Of a DNA stretch of 33,497 nucleotides, positions 7,049 through 15,111 are shown one piece after another. Position 1 is the stretch's first letter. Each line of letters starts with the position of its first letter. Made by a program: the position numbers and the translations under genes. Below the pieces are notes generated by a model. It did no database searches, was not told the origin of the DNA, and worked only from the letters and a program-made list of their open reading frames with translations. Source of the stretch: Microcaldota archaeon (GTDB lineage Archaea > Micrarchaeota > Micrarchaeia > Micrarchaeales > CABMGC01); the NCBI GenBank assembly GCA_021850805.1, contig JAJZKO010000009.1, forward strand, positions 1 to 33,497, given 5' to 3'.

Positions 7049-8329
7049 ATGCCTGTATTATTCAAACCCAGAAAAAGCACGCCACCGAAGGTCAGCGCAG
7101 ATGTAACTGAGACATTCGAGAAGGCACGCAAGGTGCTAATAGACAATTCAACTGAGCATGGCATAAAGGCTGCGAGCACCCTGTACAATCAGATATGGTC
7201 CAGGGACTCATTCATAACTTTCATAGGCTCAAACATGCTTGGTGAGGAACGGCTCCTCGAAGCAGCAAAAAGAACCCTGACCACGCTAGGGAGATCAAAG
7301 ACCAGCACGGGGATGATCCCTGTAAACTTTGACCTCTCGAGAGGAAAGCCTCGGCTCTTCTTTGCAGGTGCAACTGACGCGTCTGCTTGGTACATCATAG
7401 GCCTGGCCAACCTTTACCATACGACGCAGGACAGATCTCTTCTTGGCGAGAACCTCGATCATGCTATTGATGCTTATATCTGGCTGAGGTACCAGGATAC
7501 TACAGGTGCAATATTGATAGACAGCCATCCTGCTGCGGACTGGATGGACAACACCGTGATCAGGCAGGGCAAGACGCTTTATAACAATACCCTTTTCCTT
7601 ATCGCAACAAAATGCATAAACTACCTCTGCGAAGAATCAGGCAAGGCAATTGATAAGAGGTTCTCGCTTGATTTTGAGACCCTGAAGCAGCGTTTCAATA
7701 TGCTCTTCGCTCCCGATGAGGAATTCATGCGAAGCGGCCACTGGCCGAACATCGCAGACAGCGACAAGGATTACATAACCAACCCGCCGAGAGGCAAGAT
7801 GCCATTCTACCCTAACTTCATAACGTTTAACCATGTTGACATGCATTTCGACACGCTCTCCAACCTCCTCTGCATAGCCGCTGGCATAAGCGACAAGGAT
7901 ATGGCATCAAGCATACTCTCATACATAGAGTCCAACAAAGTCGCAAGCCCATATCCGATAAAAGTACTGCACCCGAACATGCGCGAGGGTGATAAGTTCT
8001 TTGACAAGGCTTATACCGATGCGAAGCCTAAGCACTGGAGGAACGACGAGTACTGCTACCATAACGGCGGCATATGGCCTTTCGTAGGAGGGTTATACGT
8101 AATCTCTTTGTTGGGAAGAGACAATGGCGCAGCCGGCAGGGAGCTCAAGAATCTAGCCGCTGCTAACTCGATAAAGCGCACAGCAGGAGAAGTCGGGTTC
8201 AACGAATGGCTGCATGGATTGTCAGGAGAAGCCCTCGGTCAGGACGGCCAGTCATGGAGCGCAGGCATGTATGTTGCTGCGTATCTTGCTGCAAAGGGCA
8301 AGGATCCATTTGCGTTCCTCAAAGCATGA
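7049..8329 (+). CDS. Cytoplasmic (alpha/alpha)6 glycosidase, amylo-alpha-1,6-glucosidase/neutral-invertase-like
   Basis: The 426-aa protein without a signal peptide has the six-hairpin glycosidase pattern seen in the C-terminal domain of glycogen-debranching enzymes and in GH100 invertases. NQIWSRDSFI is followed by FAGATDASAWYI, DWMDNTVIRQGKTLYNNTLF, HNGGIWPFVGGLYV and NEWLHG...GQDGQSWSAGMYV. Asp in SRDSF and DWMD and Glu in FNEWL are candidate catalytic residues. The exact substrate (alpha-1,6-glucan branch, sucrose or another oligosaccharide) cannot be told. GAGGG lies about six bases upstream of the ATG. Pairing with the exported GH76 enzyme suggests uptake and intracellular trimming of an oligosaccharide, although no sugar transporter lies between them. 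Confidence 0.8.
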   Translation: MPVLFKPRKSTPPKVSADVTETFEKARKVLIDNSTEHGIKAASTLYNQIWSRDSFITFIGSNMLGEERLLEAAKRTLTTLGRSKTSTGMIPVNFDLSRGKPRLFFAGATDASAWYIIGLANLYHTTQDRSLLGENLDHAIDAYIWLRYQDTTGAILIDSHPAADWMDNTVIRQGKTLYNNTLFLIATKCINYLCEESGKAIDKRFSLDFETLKQRFNMLFAPDEEFMRSGHWPNIADSDKDYITNPPRGKMPFYPNFITFNHVDMHFDTLSNLLCIAAGISDKDMASSILSYIESNKVASPYPIKVLHPNMREGDKFFDKAYTDAKPKHWRNDEYCYHNGGIWPFVGGLYVISLLGRDNGAAGRELKNLAAANSIKRTAGEVGFNEWLHGLSGEALGQDGQSWSAGMYVAAYLAAKGKDPFAFLKA

Positions 8330-8350
8330 GCGCAACGCCATCCGGAAGCT

Positions 8351-9562
8351 CTAAACCATCTCTTCCTTGAATAAGCTCTTCTCCACAGTCGCCTTTATCT
8401 TATCCGCAGGATAGACGAGCTTTATGAGTTTGGTATGCCCGCGGATGCCCTTGCCGGATTCATAAGTGGATACTATCCCCTGCATCTCAAGGTCTATGAT
8501 GCATTTCCTGTACCAGCGCGTCGTCTTGAACTCCTTCTCCATGCTCTGCGCAAGCGAAGCATATCTGCTGTACACCTCCCCGCTGAATATGTACGTATCC
8601 GTGCCCTCTATAAGCCTCTTGTATTTGCTCCCCTGCATGGTGAGTATCGCAACCGCGTATATGACCAGCTTCTCGTGTTCCGGCAGGGTGTTCAGCAGCT
8701 CATAGGCTATATCCTCTTCTGCGCTCTTTGCCGCCTGCGATACATCCTCTGCAGTTACGCTCTTCGCCTTCTTGCTCTCGGCCAGTTCTCCCGCCACAGA
8801 GATAATCTTTAGCGCCAGCCTCGCATCCCCGCTCTCCCTGGCCGCTATTGCTGCAGCGAGGTTTATCGCCTCCTGGTCTATCCTTCCTTCCTTAAATCCT
8901 GCAGCAGCCCTGTCCTTGAGTATCGCGGAGAGCTCGTTTGAGTTGTAAGGCGGAAAGACAAGCTCGTTCTCGTAAAGGGTAGACAGGCTCCTGGGGTCAA
9001 GCTCGTCCTTAAATGATATGTTGTTCGATATGCCTACTATGGTAACCCCTCCCGACTTGATGTCGCTGTTTGAGCGTGTAAGCGTGTATATCATGTCGTC
9101 AAGGTCCTTCACCATGTCCACCTCGTCCAAGACGACTATGAGTATCTTTCCGTCTTCCTCTACCCAGTTTATGAGCCTCTCGTAGATCTCGGTTATCCCG
9201 TGGCCCCTCTTGGCGTACATTGGAAGATGGTCGCTCATCAGCTTGTAAAAAACCCTGTACCTGGAATTGTATATCCTGCAGTTTATGTACGATATTCTGG
9301 ATTTGGATATGGGGAGCTCCTTTATCTTGCCTATGATATTAAGCATGCATGATGTCTTCCCAGTGCCTGTCTTCCCGTAAAGGAAGAGGTTCCTCCCCCT
9401 CTCGCCTCTCAGCGACGGAGTAAGTACCTTGACTATGGCATCAATCTGCTTCTCCCTGAAGAGAAGCGTCTGCGGTATGTGGTGCTGTGACAGAACCTCG
9501 CGGTTGGCAAAGATCTCAGATTCCTTGAATACCTCAGAAAAAAGCTCATCCATCTTTGCCAC
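8351..9562 (-). CDS. cdc6: Orc1/Cdc6 replication initiator
   Basis: The 403-aa AAA+ ATPase has Walker A GKTGTGKTS at about residues 63-71 and Walker B ILIVVLDEVDM at about 137-147. A sensor-type GISNNISFKDELDPR follows, and a C-terminal winged helix occupies about 285-400. This is the normal length and order for archaeal Orc1/Cdc6, which binds origin recognition boxes and loads MCM. It is the last gene of a minus-strand cluster, seven bases after the Mrp gene. No origin repeats are visible beside it; the downstream side is a 21-bp convergent gap, so an origin next to this gene is not supported. Confidence 0.95.
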   Translation of the reverse strand: MAKMDELFSEVFKESEIFANREVLSQHHIPQTLLFREKQIDAIVKVLTPSLRGERGRNLFLYGKTGTGKTSCMLNIIGKIKELPISKSRISYINCRIYNSRYRVFYKLMSDHLPMYAKRGHGITEIYERLINWVEEDGKILIVVLDEVDMVKDLDDMIYTLTRSNSDIKSGGVTIVGISNNISFKDELDPRSLSTLYENELVFPPYNSNELSAILKDRAAAGFKEGRIDQEAINLAAAIAARESGDARLALKIISVAGELAESKKAKSVTAEDVSQAAKSAEEDIAYELLNTLPEHEKLVIYAVAILTMQGSKYKRLIEGTDTYIFSGEVYSRYASLAQSMEKEFKTTRWYRKCIIDLEMQGIVSTYESGKGIRGHTKLIKLVYPADKIKATVEKSLFKEEMV

Positions 9563-9569
9563 CTAGGAG

Positions 9570-10367
9570 TCAACGATTTGTTATTTTCTTTATTATGTTT
9601 ATAAACTCTTGTCTTATCCTCTCATCCTCGAGCACAGGCACCTTTCCCTCATCGCTGAGCGTGGAGAGCGCAGGGTCGTTCTTTATTGTGCCAAGGAAAT
9701 CGCATCCAAGCACCTCCGCGGTCTCCTTCCCGCCCTTAGGATCTCCAGAAGACATATTCTCCACAACCCCAAGTATGGCGACCCCAAGCCTCTTTGCCAT
9801 CATGCCCGAGCGCATAGCATTTATGGAGGCAATCTTTGGCGGCGTTGTAACTATCACGAAGCCGTCAAGCTCCAGCAGCTGTATTATGGACAGGGGCGCA
9901 TCACTTGTCCCAGGGGGAAGGTCTATTATCAGGTAATCAAGCTCGCCCCACTCAGTGTTCTCGAAAAACTCGCTTATCATCTTCGCTATGAGCGGCCCCC
10001 TCCATATTATGGGCTTCTTTGCGTCATCGGTAAACATCGCGGTAGAGAGAACCTTCACCCCGTTAACCTCCTGGGGCTTGAGGGGATAGCCCTGCTCAAC
10101 GTAATCGCTTATCCCGAGGAAGAGGGTGACATTCGGGCAGTCTATATCCGCATCCAGAAGCCCCACTGAATAGCCCTGCTCCTTCATCGCAAACGCGAGA
10201 TTAACCGCCACTGTCGTCTTTCCGACACCGCCCTTGGCGCTGTATACCCCTATCTTGTGCTTTATAGCCGCGAGCTTTGTCCTTATCTCCTTCTTCTGGT
10301 TTATTATCTTAAGTATGGAGGGATGCATCTTGGGCATCTGCTCCTGGTTTGCCTCTTCAGTAGCCAT
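9570..10367 (-). CDS. Mrp/NBP35-family iron-sulfur carrier ATPase
   Basis: The 265-aa P-loop ATPase has deviant Walker A AKGGVGKTT at about residues 44-52, then LLDADIDCPN, WRGPLIAKMISEF, LIIDLPPGTSDAPLS and VENMS, which are the diagnostic Mrp/ApbC/NBP35 segments. The family binds and transfers [4Fe-4S] clusters. The C-terminal CxxC pair common in NBP35 is not seen; the region after VENMS reads SGDPKGGKETAEVLGCDF. Many archaeal Mrp proteins also vary here, but cluster transfer is therefore less certain. It is co-oriented with, and close to, orc1. Confidence 0.92.
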   Translation of the reverse strand: MATEEANQEQMPKMHPSILKIINQKKEIRTKLAAIKHKIGVYSAKGGVGKTTVAVNLAFAMKEQGYSVGLLDADIDCPNVTLFLGISDYVEQGYPLKPQEVNGVKVLSTAMFTDDAKKPIIWRGPLIAKMISEFFENTEWGELDYLIIDLPPGTSDAPLSIIQLLELDGFVIVTTPPKIASINAMRSGMMAKRLGVAILGVVENMSSGDPKGGKETAEVLGCDFLGTIKNDPALSTLSDEGKVPVLEDERIRQEFINIIKKITNR

Positions 10368-10425
10368 ATAATCATATAGCTATGGCGATAAAGTGTTATA
10401 AAATCTGTTGAAAATTGCTAATATG

Positions 10426-11325
10426 TCAGTCACGCTTCTGGAGCATCCTCTCTATCCCTATCAGGAGGTCAAGTATGAGACCGGATACGACAAGGAATAT
10501 GCCCGCTATTATCAGCATTATCGAGAGCAGCGCCCTGCCTGGCTCTGAGAGTACTCCAGTATTTGCAAAATTGAAGACAACGAAGAGACCAAGCACTACC
10601 CCTATAACCGCCATCGCACCCCCTATCCCGCCGAATACCATCAGCGGGCTGTAATCCCTTATCTGCCTTATGAGATGCGCCCCTACATTTATGCCATATG
10701 CGAACTTCGAGGATGTGAGCTTTGATTTGCCGTAAGCCCTCTTATAATAGCGTATTCCTACCTCGTCTATTGCCCAGCCCCTCCTTGCGAGCTCTATCGC
10801 GAAGAATGCTATTCCCGCCCTGTACGGGTCCACCTTCCTTATCTCGTCAAACGCGTCCCTGCGCATCACGAAGAGGCCGGTAAGCACGTCATGCACCCTC
10901 GTCCTGTACAGCTTGCTGAATATGTAGCTAAGGGACTTGTTGCCGAACCTCAGGTAAAAGCTCATGGATCCTCTCTCGAGCCCGGCCAGCCTGTTCCCCA
11001 GCACAAGCCCTACGTCTCCCTTCTCGATTATCCTTACGCCTTCCTTCAGGCCTTCCGGATCGTGCGTTCCATCGGCATCTATGCTTGCGAGTATATCCCC
11101 GTGCGCTGCGCGCAGCCCTTCTACTATAGCGTTCTCCACTCCCCTGCTGCGCTGCCTTATTACAATAACCCCTGCCCTCTCAAGCCTCTTTCTGTAAGCC
11201 TCGCTGCTCTTGTCCACTACTATTATCTCCACTCCGTTGCCGAACATCCTGCGTATGCTGCGTATAAGGCCGAATACGCTCTCCTCCTCTATTGTAGGTA
11301 TCACGACGCTGATATGCTTTGGCAT
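10426..11325 (-). CDS. GT2 glycosyltransferase, polyprenyl-phosphate sugar synthase-like with two C-terminal TM helices
   Basis: The 299-aa protein has a GT-A fold: ISVVIPTIEEE at the N-terminus, nucleotide-binding region EIIVVDKSS, the DxD metal motif in SIDADGTHDPE at about residue 83, and VHDVLTGLFVMRRD. Two membrane helices follow (about 232-255 and 262-288). The layout is that of dolichol-phosphate mannose or glucose synthases. The likely reaction is transfer of a sugar from a nucleotide donor to a polyprenyl phosphate on the cytoplasmic face, feeding N-glycosylation. Its substrate could come from the nucleotidyltransferase at 14422. The abundant sequons on the window's surface proteins agree with active glycosylation. 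Confidence 0.85.
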   Translation of the reverse strand: MPKHISVVIPTIEEESVFGLIRSIRRMFGNGVEIIVVDKSSEAYRKRLERAGVIVIRQRSRGVENAIVEGLRAAHGDILASIDADGTHDPEGLKEGVRIIEKGDVGLVLGNRLAGLERGSMSFYLRFGNKSLSYIFSKLYRTRVHDVLTGLFVMRRDAFDEIRKVDPYRAGIAFFAIELARRGWAIDEVGIRYYKRAYGKSKLTSSKFAYGINVGAHLIRQIRDYSPLMVFGGIGGAMAVIGVVLGLFVVFNFANTGVLSEPGRALLSIMLIIAGIFLVVSGLILDLLIGIERMLQKRD

Positions 11326-11347
11326 GTCCTCCAGCTATAAAACTATT

Positions 11348-12274
11348 TTAAACACTTTTAACCCTTTCTGTGAGAGCTTCCTCAACAGAGCCGCCTGCGA
11401 ATATGCGCGGAGACTGGCCTCCCTGCCTGAAGAGGAGAAACTCATCGCCTTTCTCTATGGGAATATCCTTCATGAAGGAAAGAACCGCTTCCGAATCCGA
11501 GCATGACTCTATCCTGGTTTCCGTATAGGAGAATCCCGAGACAAAACCGTATACCCTGCCCCTCTCCATCTTCTCATTAGCAAGCGAATTCATCCTAATG
11601 CTGCATCTCGCGGAAGGTATCTTCGGCACTCGCACAGCGCAGAGGCTGTCGCCCTTCTCAACCTCGTCGCTCTCGATGCCTTTCAGCGCAAGCCCTACCC
11701 TTGTTCCAGGCCCCGCTTCAGGCATATCCTCGTCCTGAGCCTGTATGGACCTTATAAGTACCTCTTTTCCGGAGTTATGGTAAAGCTTGTCATGCACCTT
11801 TACCGTGCCCCTTGCAACTATCCCGAGAACTATGCTCCCCACGCCCTTTACCTGAAATGATTTGTCTATATCTATCTTCACCGGCGCTTCGGAAGAGGCC
11901 CCTTCATATTCCGCAATGGCCTCAAGAACCTTCTCCTTTCCCGTAACCAGGAAATCGCTTATCTTAAGGTTTGAGACAAATCCCGAGACGTCATTTTCAT
12001 CGGTGAATATCGCCCTTCTCCTGACAAGCGAGAGGGCTATGAGCACCTCCCCAAGATCCTTGTCCACCGCAGCGGTGCTCACTACTACAATCCTGGAGAC
12101 GAGTATGGATTCGCAAAGGCCATAAAACTTGTCAGCGATGCTGGAAGGGGCAAGCGCGACTATTACATCATCCCCCGATTTCCTGTTGTAAAAGACTATG
12201 CCGTTCCGCGAGCCCTCCTTGCCAACAAAAGATGCGAGCGAAGGATCCAAAGGAACAGAGACTATCCTATGCAT
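11348..12274 (-). CDS. SelB/EF-Tu-like protein with degenerate GTPase domain (aSelBL-like)
   Basis: The 308-aa protein keeps the EF-Tu-type beta-barrel domains 2 and 3 (VKIDIDKSFQVKGVGSIVLGIVARGTVKVHDKL at about 132-165, then VRSIQAQDE-like and AGPGTRVGLALKGI segments). The N-terminal domain lacks the G1 P-loop, the DxxG and the NKxD motifs, so it cannot bind GTP in the usual way. This matches the archaeal SelB-like family in which GTP-binding motifs have decayed, whose function is not settled. It sits between a MazG-like gene and GT2 in the TyrRS operon. GGAGGGTG about eight bases upstream supports the start. Confidence 0.75.
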   Translation of the reverse strand: MHRIVSVPLDPSLASFVGKEGSRNGIVFYNRKSGDDVIVALAPSSIADKFYGLCESILVSRIVVVSTAAVDKDLGEVLIALSLVRRRAIFTDENDVSGFVSNLKISDFLVTGKEKVLEAIAEYEGASSEAPVKIDIDKSFQVKGVGSIVLGIVARGTVKVHDKLYHNSGKEVLIRSIQAQDEDMPEAGPGTRVGLALKGIESDEVEKGDSLCAVRVPKIPSARCSIRMNSLANEKMERGRVYGFVSGFSYTETRIESCSDSEAVLSFMKDIPIEKGDEFLLFRQGGQSPRIFAGGSVEEALTERVKSV

Positions 12275-12315
12275 ATGCTACACCCTCCATCTCCACTGCC
12301 ACGCATAACATCTTA

Positions 12316-12678
12316 TCAAACCTCATTATACTTCTTGTTCAGGCCCTTGAAGACCCTTACCGGATACTTCTTCCTGTTCTTCTCAAGCTTCCTTACGAAA
12401 GCGGATGCTATATCGATACCTGCAATATTCGCAAAGGCTATCGCACCGAATATCACATCGGAGAGCTCGTCCTCCACCTCCTCCCTCTTCTTCCTGTCCC
12501 TCATTATCTCACTCACTTCCCTCTCCGACTTAAACCTGAAGTGCTCAAGAAGCTCTGCTGCCTCTATGGATATGTCGAGCGCAAGGTCCTTCTCATTGTG
12601 ATACTGCTCCCAATCACGCTCCCTGACAAACTCGCTTACCAGCGCGCGCAGCTTCCTGATGCTTGTTCTATCGTCCAT
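12316..12678 (-). CDS. MazG-like nucleotide pyrophosphohydrolase
   Basis: The 120-aa all-alpha protein has the metal-binding pattern of the MazG/RS21-C6 superfamily: ISIEAAELLEHF (ExxE type) at about residues 35-46 and EVEDELSDVIFGAIAFAN (ExxxD) at about 66-83. Members hydrolyse non-canonical or excess NTPs and dNTPs to monophosphates (house-cleaning). The size fits the single-domain dCTPase-like group. It starts four bases after the TyrRS stop, so translation is probably coupled. Confidence 0.9.
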   Translation of the reverse strand: MDDRTSIRKLRALVSEFVRERDWEQYHNEKDLALDISIEAAELLEHFRFKSEREVSEIMRDRKKREEVEDELSDVIFGAIAFANIAGIDIASAFVRKLEKNRKKYPVRVFKGLNKKYNEV

Positions 12679-12682
12679 AAAA

Positions 12683-13750
12683 TTACTTGCTCGTGTTCCC
12701 GAAGAGTTCGAGAAGCTTCTCCTTCTCTCCGATGAACTTGTCCCTGACTGGTGATATAAGCTTTATCATTGCCCTTGATACTGCGCCCTTCAGATCTACC
12801 GGATGAAGCTTCTTTGAGGCGTACAGCGTCTCCAGCTCCTGATAGCTCAATATCTCGATGTCGCCTCCATACTTCGCATCTCTCTCAACCTCAAGCCTCC
12901 CCGCAGAAGGTATTATCAGGTATCTGCAGAGCTCAAGCAGGGGATTATGCTCAACAACCCCGGCAGGGCACCAGCTGCCGCCTATTGCGGAGCTTATCTC
13001 CTCGTCGGTATATAATATTCCTATCGCGGATCCAGGCTTCGACTTGCTCATCTTCATCTCTGCCACAATCTCCTCCTTGTTCCCGTCCCACATGTTTTTA
13101 GGCGGCTCCGAGAGGGATGGAAGAAGGTGATGATGTATGGGGACTATCTTCCGCATTCCCATCTCGCCGAAGAGCTCCTTCGCAAGCATGTGCACTTTCC
13201 TCTGGTCCATTCCTGCATGGGGTATATCCACGCCAAGCGCCTCTATATCCGCAGACTGCATTATTGGGTATATGTACTGCGAGACGTGGAGCGTATCCTT
13301 CTCGCTCCGTCCCTCTATTATAAGCGTCCTGGTTGCCCTCGCGACTGTAGTCCGCGCCGCCATCTTCATAACAAGTTTCCAATACCCTGGGTCTTCCTCA
13401 TAAAGCTCAGAGCCCAGCACTATCTTTGTCTTGGGCGATACCTCCTTGAAGAGCCTCCTATAAAATCCAGAGGCCTTTATTATTCTCTCCCAGTCCCCTC
13501 CAAGCTTGTTGTTCGCAACAGTATGCCAATCGGCGAGCAGCACCTGTGTCTCCACGCCTGCAGCCTCAAGGTCCTTCAGCTTCTTGCCAGCTACAAGCAC
13601 ATGCCCTATATGCGGCATGCCGCTTATCTCAAGCCCTATGTAATGCCTGGGCCTTGATTTTGTCTCCAGAAGAGTGCGGAGCTCGCCCTCTGTTACTATC
13701 TCCTCGACAGGCTCCGATCTTATCAGCCCAATGCGCTCCTCTATATCCAA
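12683..13750 (-). CDS. tyrS: Tyrosyl-tRNA synthetase
   Basis: This class I synthetase of archaeal/eukaryal TyrRS type has GLEISGMPHIGHVLVAGK with the HIGH motif, QYIYPIMQSADIEALGVDI and HAGMDQRKVHMLA for tyrosine and ATP binding, and KMSKSKP near residue 235. The ORF track begins at an ATG 33 codons further up (13849). I prefer TTG 13750 (protein then starts LDIEERIGLI, about 355 aa), because AAGGAGTG lies just before it, archaeal TyrRS proteins normally start near this point, and the upstream stretch codes better in another frame for a small ORF. It heads the MazG/aSelBL/GT2/Mrp/Orc1 cluster. Confidence 0.92.
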   Translation of the reverse strand: MDIEERIGLIRSEPVEEIVTEGELRTLLETKSRPRHYIGLEISGMPHIGHVLVAGKKLKDLEAAGVETQVLLADWHTVANNKLGGDWERIIKASGFYRRLFKEVSPKTKIVLGSELYEEDPGYWKLVMKMAARTTVARATRTLIIEGRSEKDTLHVSQYIYPIMQSADIEALGVDIPHAGMDQRKVHMLAKELFGEMGMRKIVPIHHHLLPSLSEPPKNMWDGNKEEIVAEMKMSKSKPGSAIGILYTDEEISSAIGGSWCPAGVVEHNPLLELCRYLIIPSAGRLEVERDAKYGGDIEILSYQELETLYASKKLHPVDLKGAVSRAMIKLISPVRDKFIGEKEKLLELFGNTSK

Positions 13751-13781
13751 TCCAACACTCCTTAAAAAGTAACCCGCATTC

Positions 13782-13934
13782 TTAATCGCGTTTAGCGCTG
13801 CGGAGGCGCCTCGCCCTAATCCTATCCTGCGCCCTGTTAACCAGCGCAACCCCTGCCTTCTCTGCTATCCTCACACAGGCACCTGCAGCCACCAGCCCTG
13901 CCACTGCGGTCCATTCGACCTCATTCTTTGGCAC
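13782..13934 (-). CDS. Small 50-aa ORF upstream of tyrS (not in the ORF track)
   Basis: A GTG-initiated frame reads VPKNEVEWTAVAGLVAAG and ends in a strongly basic tail (RRLRSAKRD). A short hydrophobic Ala/Gly/Val helix is followed by an amphipathic Arg-rich end. It stops 31 bases before the preferred tyrS TTG. The same frame is open for some codons further upstream, so the true start could be earlier. I do not recognise a family. Its existence rests on codon pattern and on the spare space it fills, so confidence is low. Confidence 0.35.
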   Translation of the reverse strand: MPKNEVEWTAVAGLVAAGACVRIAEKAGVALVNRAQDRIRARRLRSAKRD

Positions 13935-14023
13935 ATGCGAGTGCAGAACAGAATGAACTAATCTCGTAAAAACACCAGATACACTATATCTGAAGCCAAT
14001 AATATTAATTATTTGCCCTATCT

Positions 14024-14033
14024 CTATATAACC
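14024..14033 (+). promoter_or_regulatory. TATA-like element before the 117-aa membrane protein gene
   Basis: CTATATAACC lies about 40 bases before ATG 14069, which implies a leader of about 15 nt. It lies in the divergent gap between the tyrS cluster (minus) and the 14069 gene (plus). Confidence 0.4.
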
Positions 14034-14068
14034 GTAAATGTGCTAAAGTCACGCAATGGCGATACTCA

Positions 14069-14422
14069 ATGAATCCACAGGACATAAAGAGGGCAGAGAA
14101 GCTCAAGAAGCTGCTCGAGAGGGTTGCATTCGCTTCTCTCATAGTCGACATATCAATAGCGATAGTCACCCTGATATCCATAAACTTCGCGAAGCTCAAC
14201 CTCCTGCAGCTCCAGCTCATCCTGAACTATGTCCTGACATTTATAGTCATAATAGCTGTAGGGCTCTTCGCGATACTCCTCGCGATATCCCATTACCAGA
14301 GACTTCTCGACAACTTCGAGATCATAAACAACAAGGTGGTAAACTCTTTCCGCAGGCCTTTCGGCAGGTCTCCGCCTCCAAAGAAGGAACCTGAGCAGGA
14401 GCAGAGCGAGGTGCAGCACTGA
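14069..14422 (+). CDS. Small two-TM membrane protein
   Basis: The 117-aa protein has a basic N-terminus (MNPQDIKRAEKLKKLLERV), two hydrophobic helices (about residues 19-42 and 50-75), and a cytoplasmic tail that turns Pro/Lys/Glu-rich (RSPPPKKEPEQEQ). No family recognised. Its stop overlaps the start of the nucleotidyltransferase by one base (TGATG), so the two are translationally coupled and probably act together. One possibility is that it anchors sugar-nucleotide synthesis at the membrane; that is inference. Confidence 0.75.
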   Translation: MNPQDIKRAEKLKKLLERVAFASLIVDISIAIVTLISINFAKLNLLQLQLILNYVLTFIVIIAVGLFAILLAISHYQRLLDNFEIINNKVVNSFRRPFGRSPPPKKEPEQEQSEVQH

Positions 14423-15111
14423 TGAAAGCAGTAATACTCGCCGGTGGATACGGGAAGAGGCTGATGCCCCTAACCGCGACTCTCCCAAAGCCGCTCGTGG
14501 AAGTCGCCGGGAAGCCGATAATAGAATGGCAGATACTCTGGCTTAAGGGACTCGGGATAAACTCGTTCGTCCTCCTTGTCGGCCACCTGAAGAACAAGCT
14601 CATAGAGCACATGGAAAAGAGAGCAACGGAGCTGGGAGTCAGGGTAGAGTATTCCGAGGAGCCCGAGCCCATGGGCACCGCAGGCGCGCTAAAGAATGCG
14701 AAGAGGCTCCTCTCAGAGGAGAAGGAGTTCATGATGCTGAATGGAGACAATATAACAAACATACACCTTGATCCGCTGCATATCAATGGCTCGATAGCAT
14801 CGATAGCCCTGGTCCCATTAAGGAGCACCTATGGGATTGTGAAGACGGAGGGGGAGAAGGTAATCAGTTTTGATGAGAAGCCGCTTATAAAAGATTACTG
14901 GATGAATGCAGGCGTGTACATGATGTCGCATGAGGTATTCAGGTACCTTCCAGAGAAGGGCAACCTTGAGAATACAACATTTACAGAGCTTACCAAGGAG
15001 GGCAGGCTAAGCGCGGTGAAATTCCCGGAAGCTTATTTCAAGGGCGTGGATTCAATAAAAGATATAGATGAGGTCTCGCATGACCTGCTCTCCGGCAGGG
15101 TATACGGCTAA
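14422..15111 (+). CDS. Sugar-1-phosphate nucleotidyltransferase
   Basis: The 229-aa protein consists of one nucleotidyltransferase domain. The signature AVILAGGYGKRLMPLT...LPKPLVEVAGKPI is at residues 3-33, YSEEPEPMGTAGAL at about 76-89, the metal site MMLNGDN at about 110, and MNAGVYM at about 162. The left-handed beta-helix tail of longer GlmU-type or GMPP-type enzymes is absent. The reaction is NTP plus sugar-1-phosphate to NDP-sugar; whether the sugar is mannose or glucose cannot be read from the sequence. It probably supplies donors for the GT2 enzyme and for glycosylation of the surface proteins. Its 3' end overlaps the convergent gene by four bases. Confidence 0.9.
   Translation: MKAVILAGGYGKRLMPLTATLPKPLVEVAGKPIIEWQILWLKGLGINSFVLLVGHLKNKLIEHMEKRATELGVRVEYSEEPEPMGTAGALKNAKRLLSEEKEFMMLNGDNITNIHLDPLHINGSIASIALVPLRSTYGIVKTEGEKVISFDEKPLIKDYWMNAGVYMMSHEVFRYLPEKGNLENTTFTELTKEGRLSAVKFPEAYFKGVDSIKDIDEVSHDLLSGRVYG

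Noticed and set aside
8330-10425. Replication origin beside orc1/cdc6
   Set aside because: The neighbouring gaps are only 21, 7 and 58 bp and contain no repeated origin-box motifs or long AT-rich unwinding element.
9556-13657. Plus-strand ORFs over the Mrp, GT2, aSelBL, MazG and TyrRS genes
   Set aside because: They are antisense shadows; each overlaps a recognised minus-strand gene completely.
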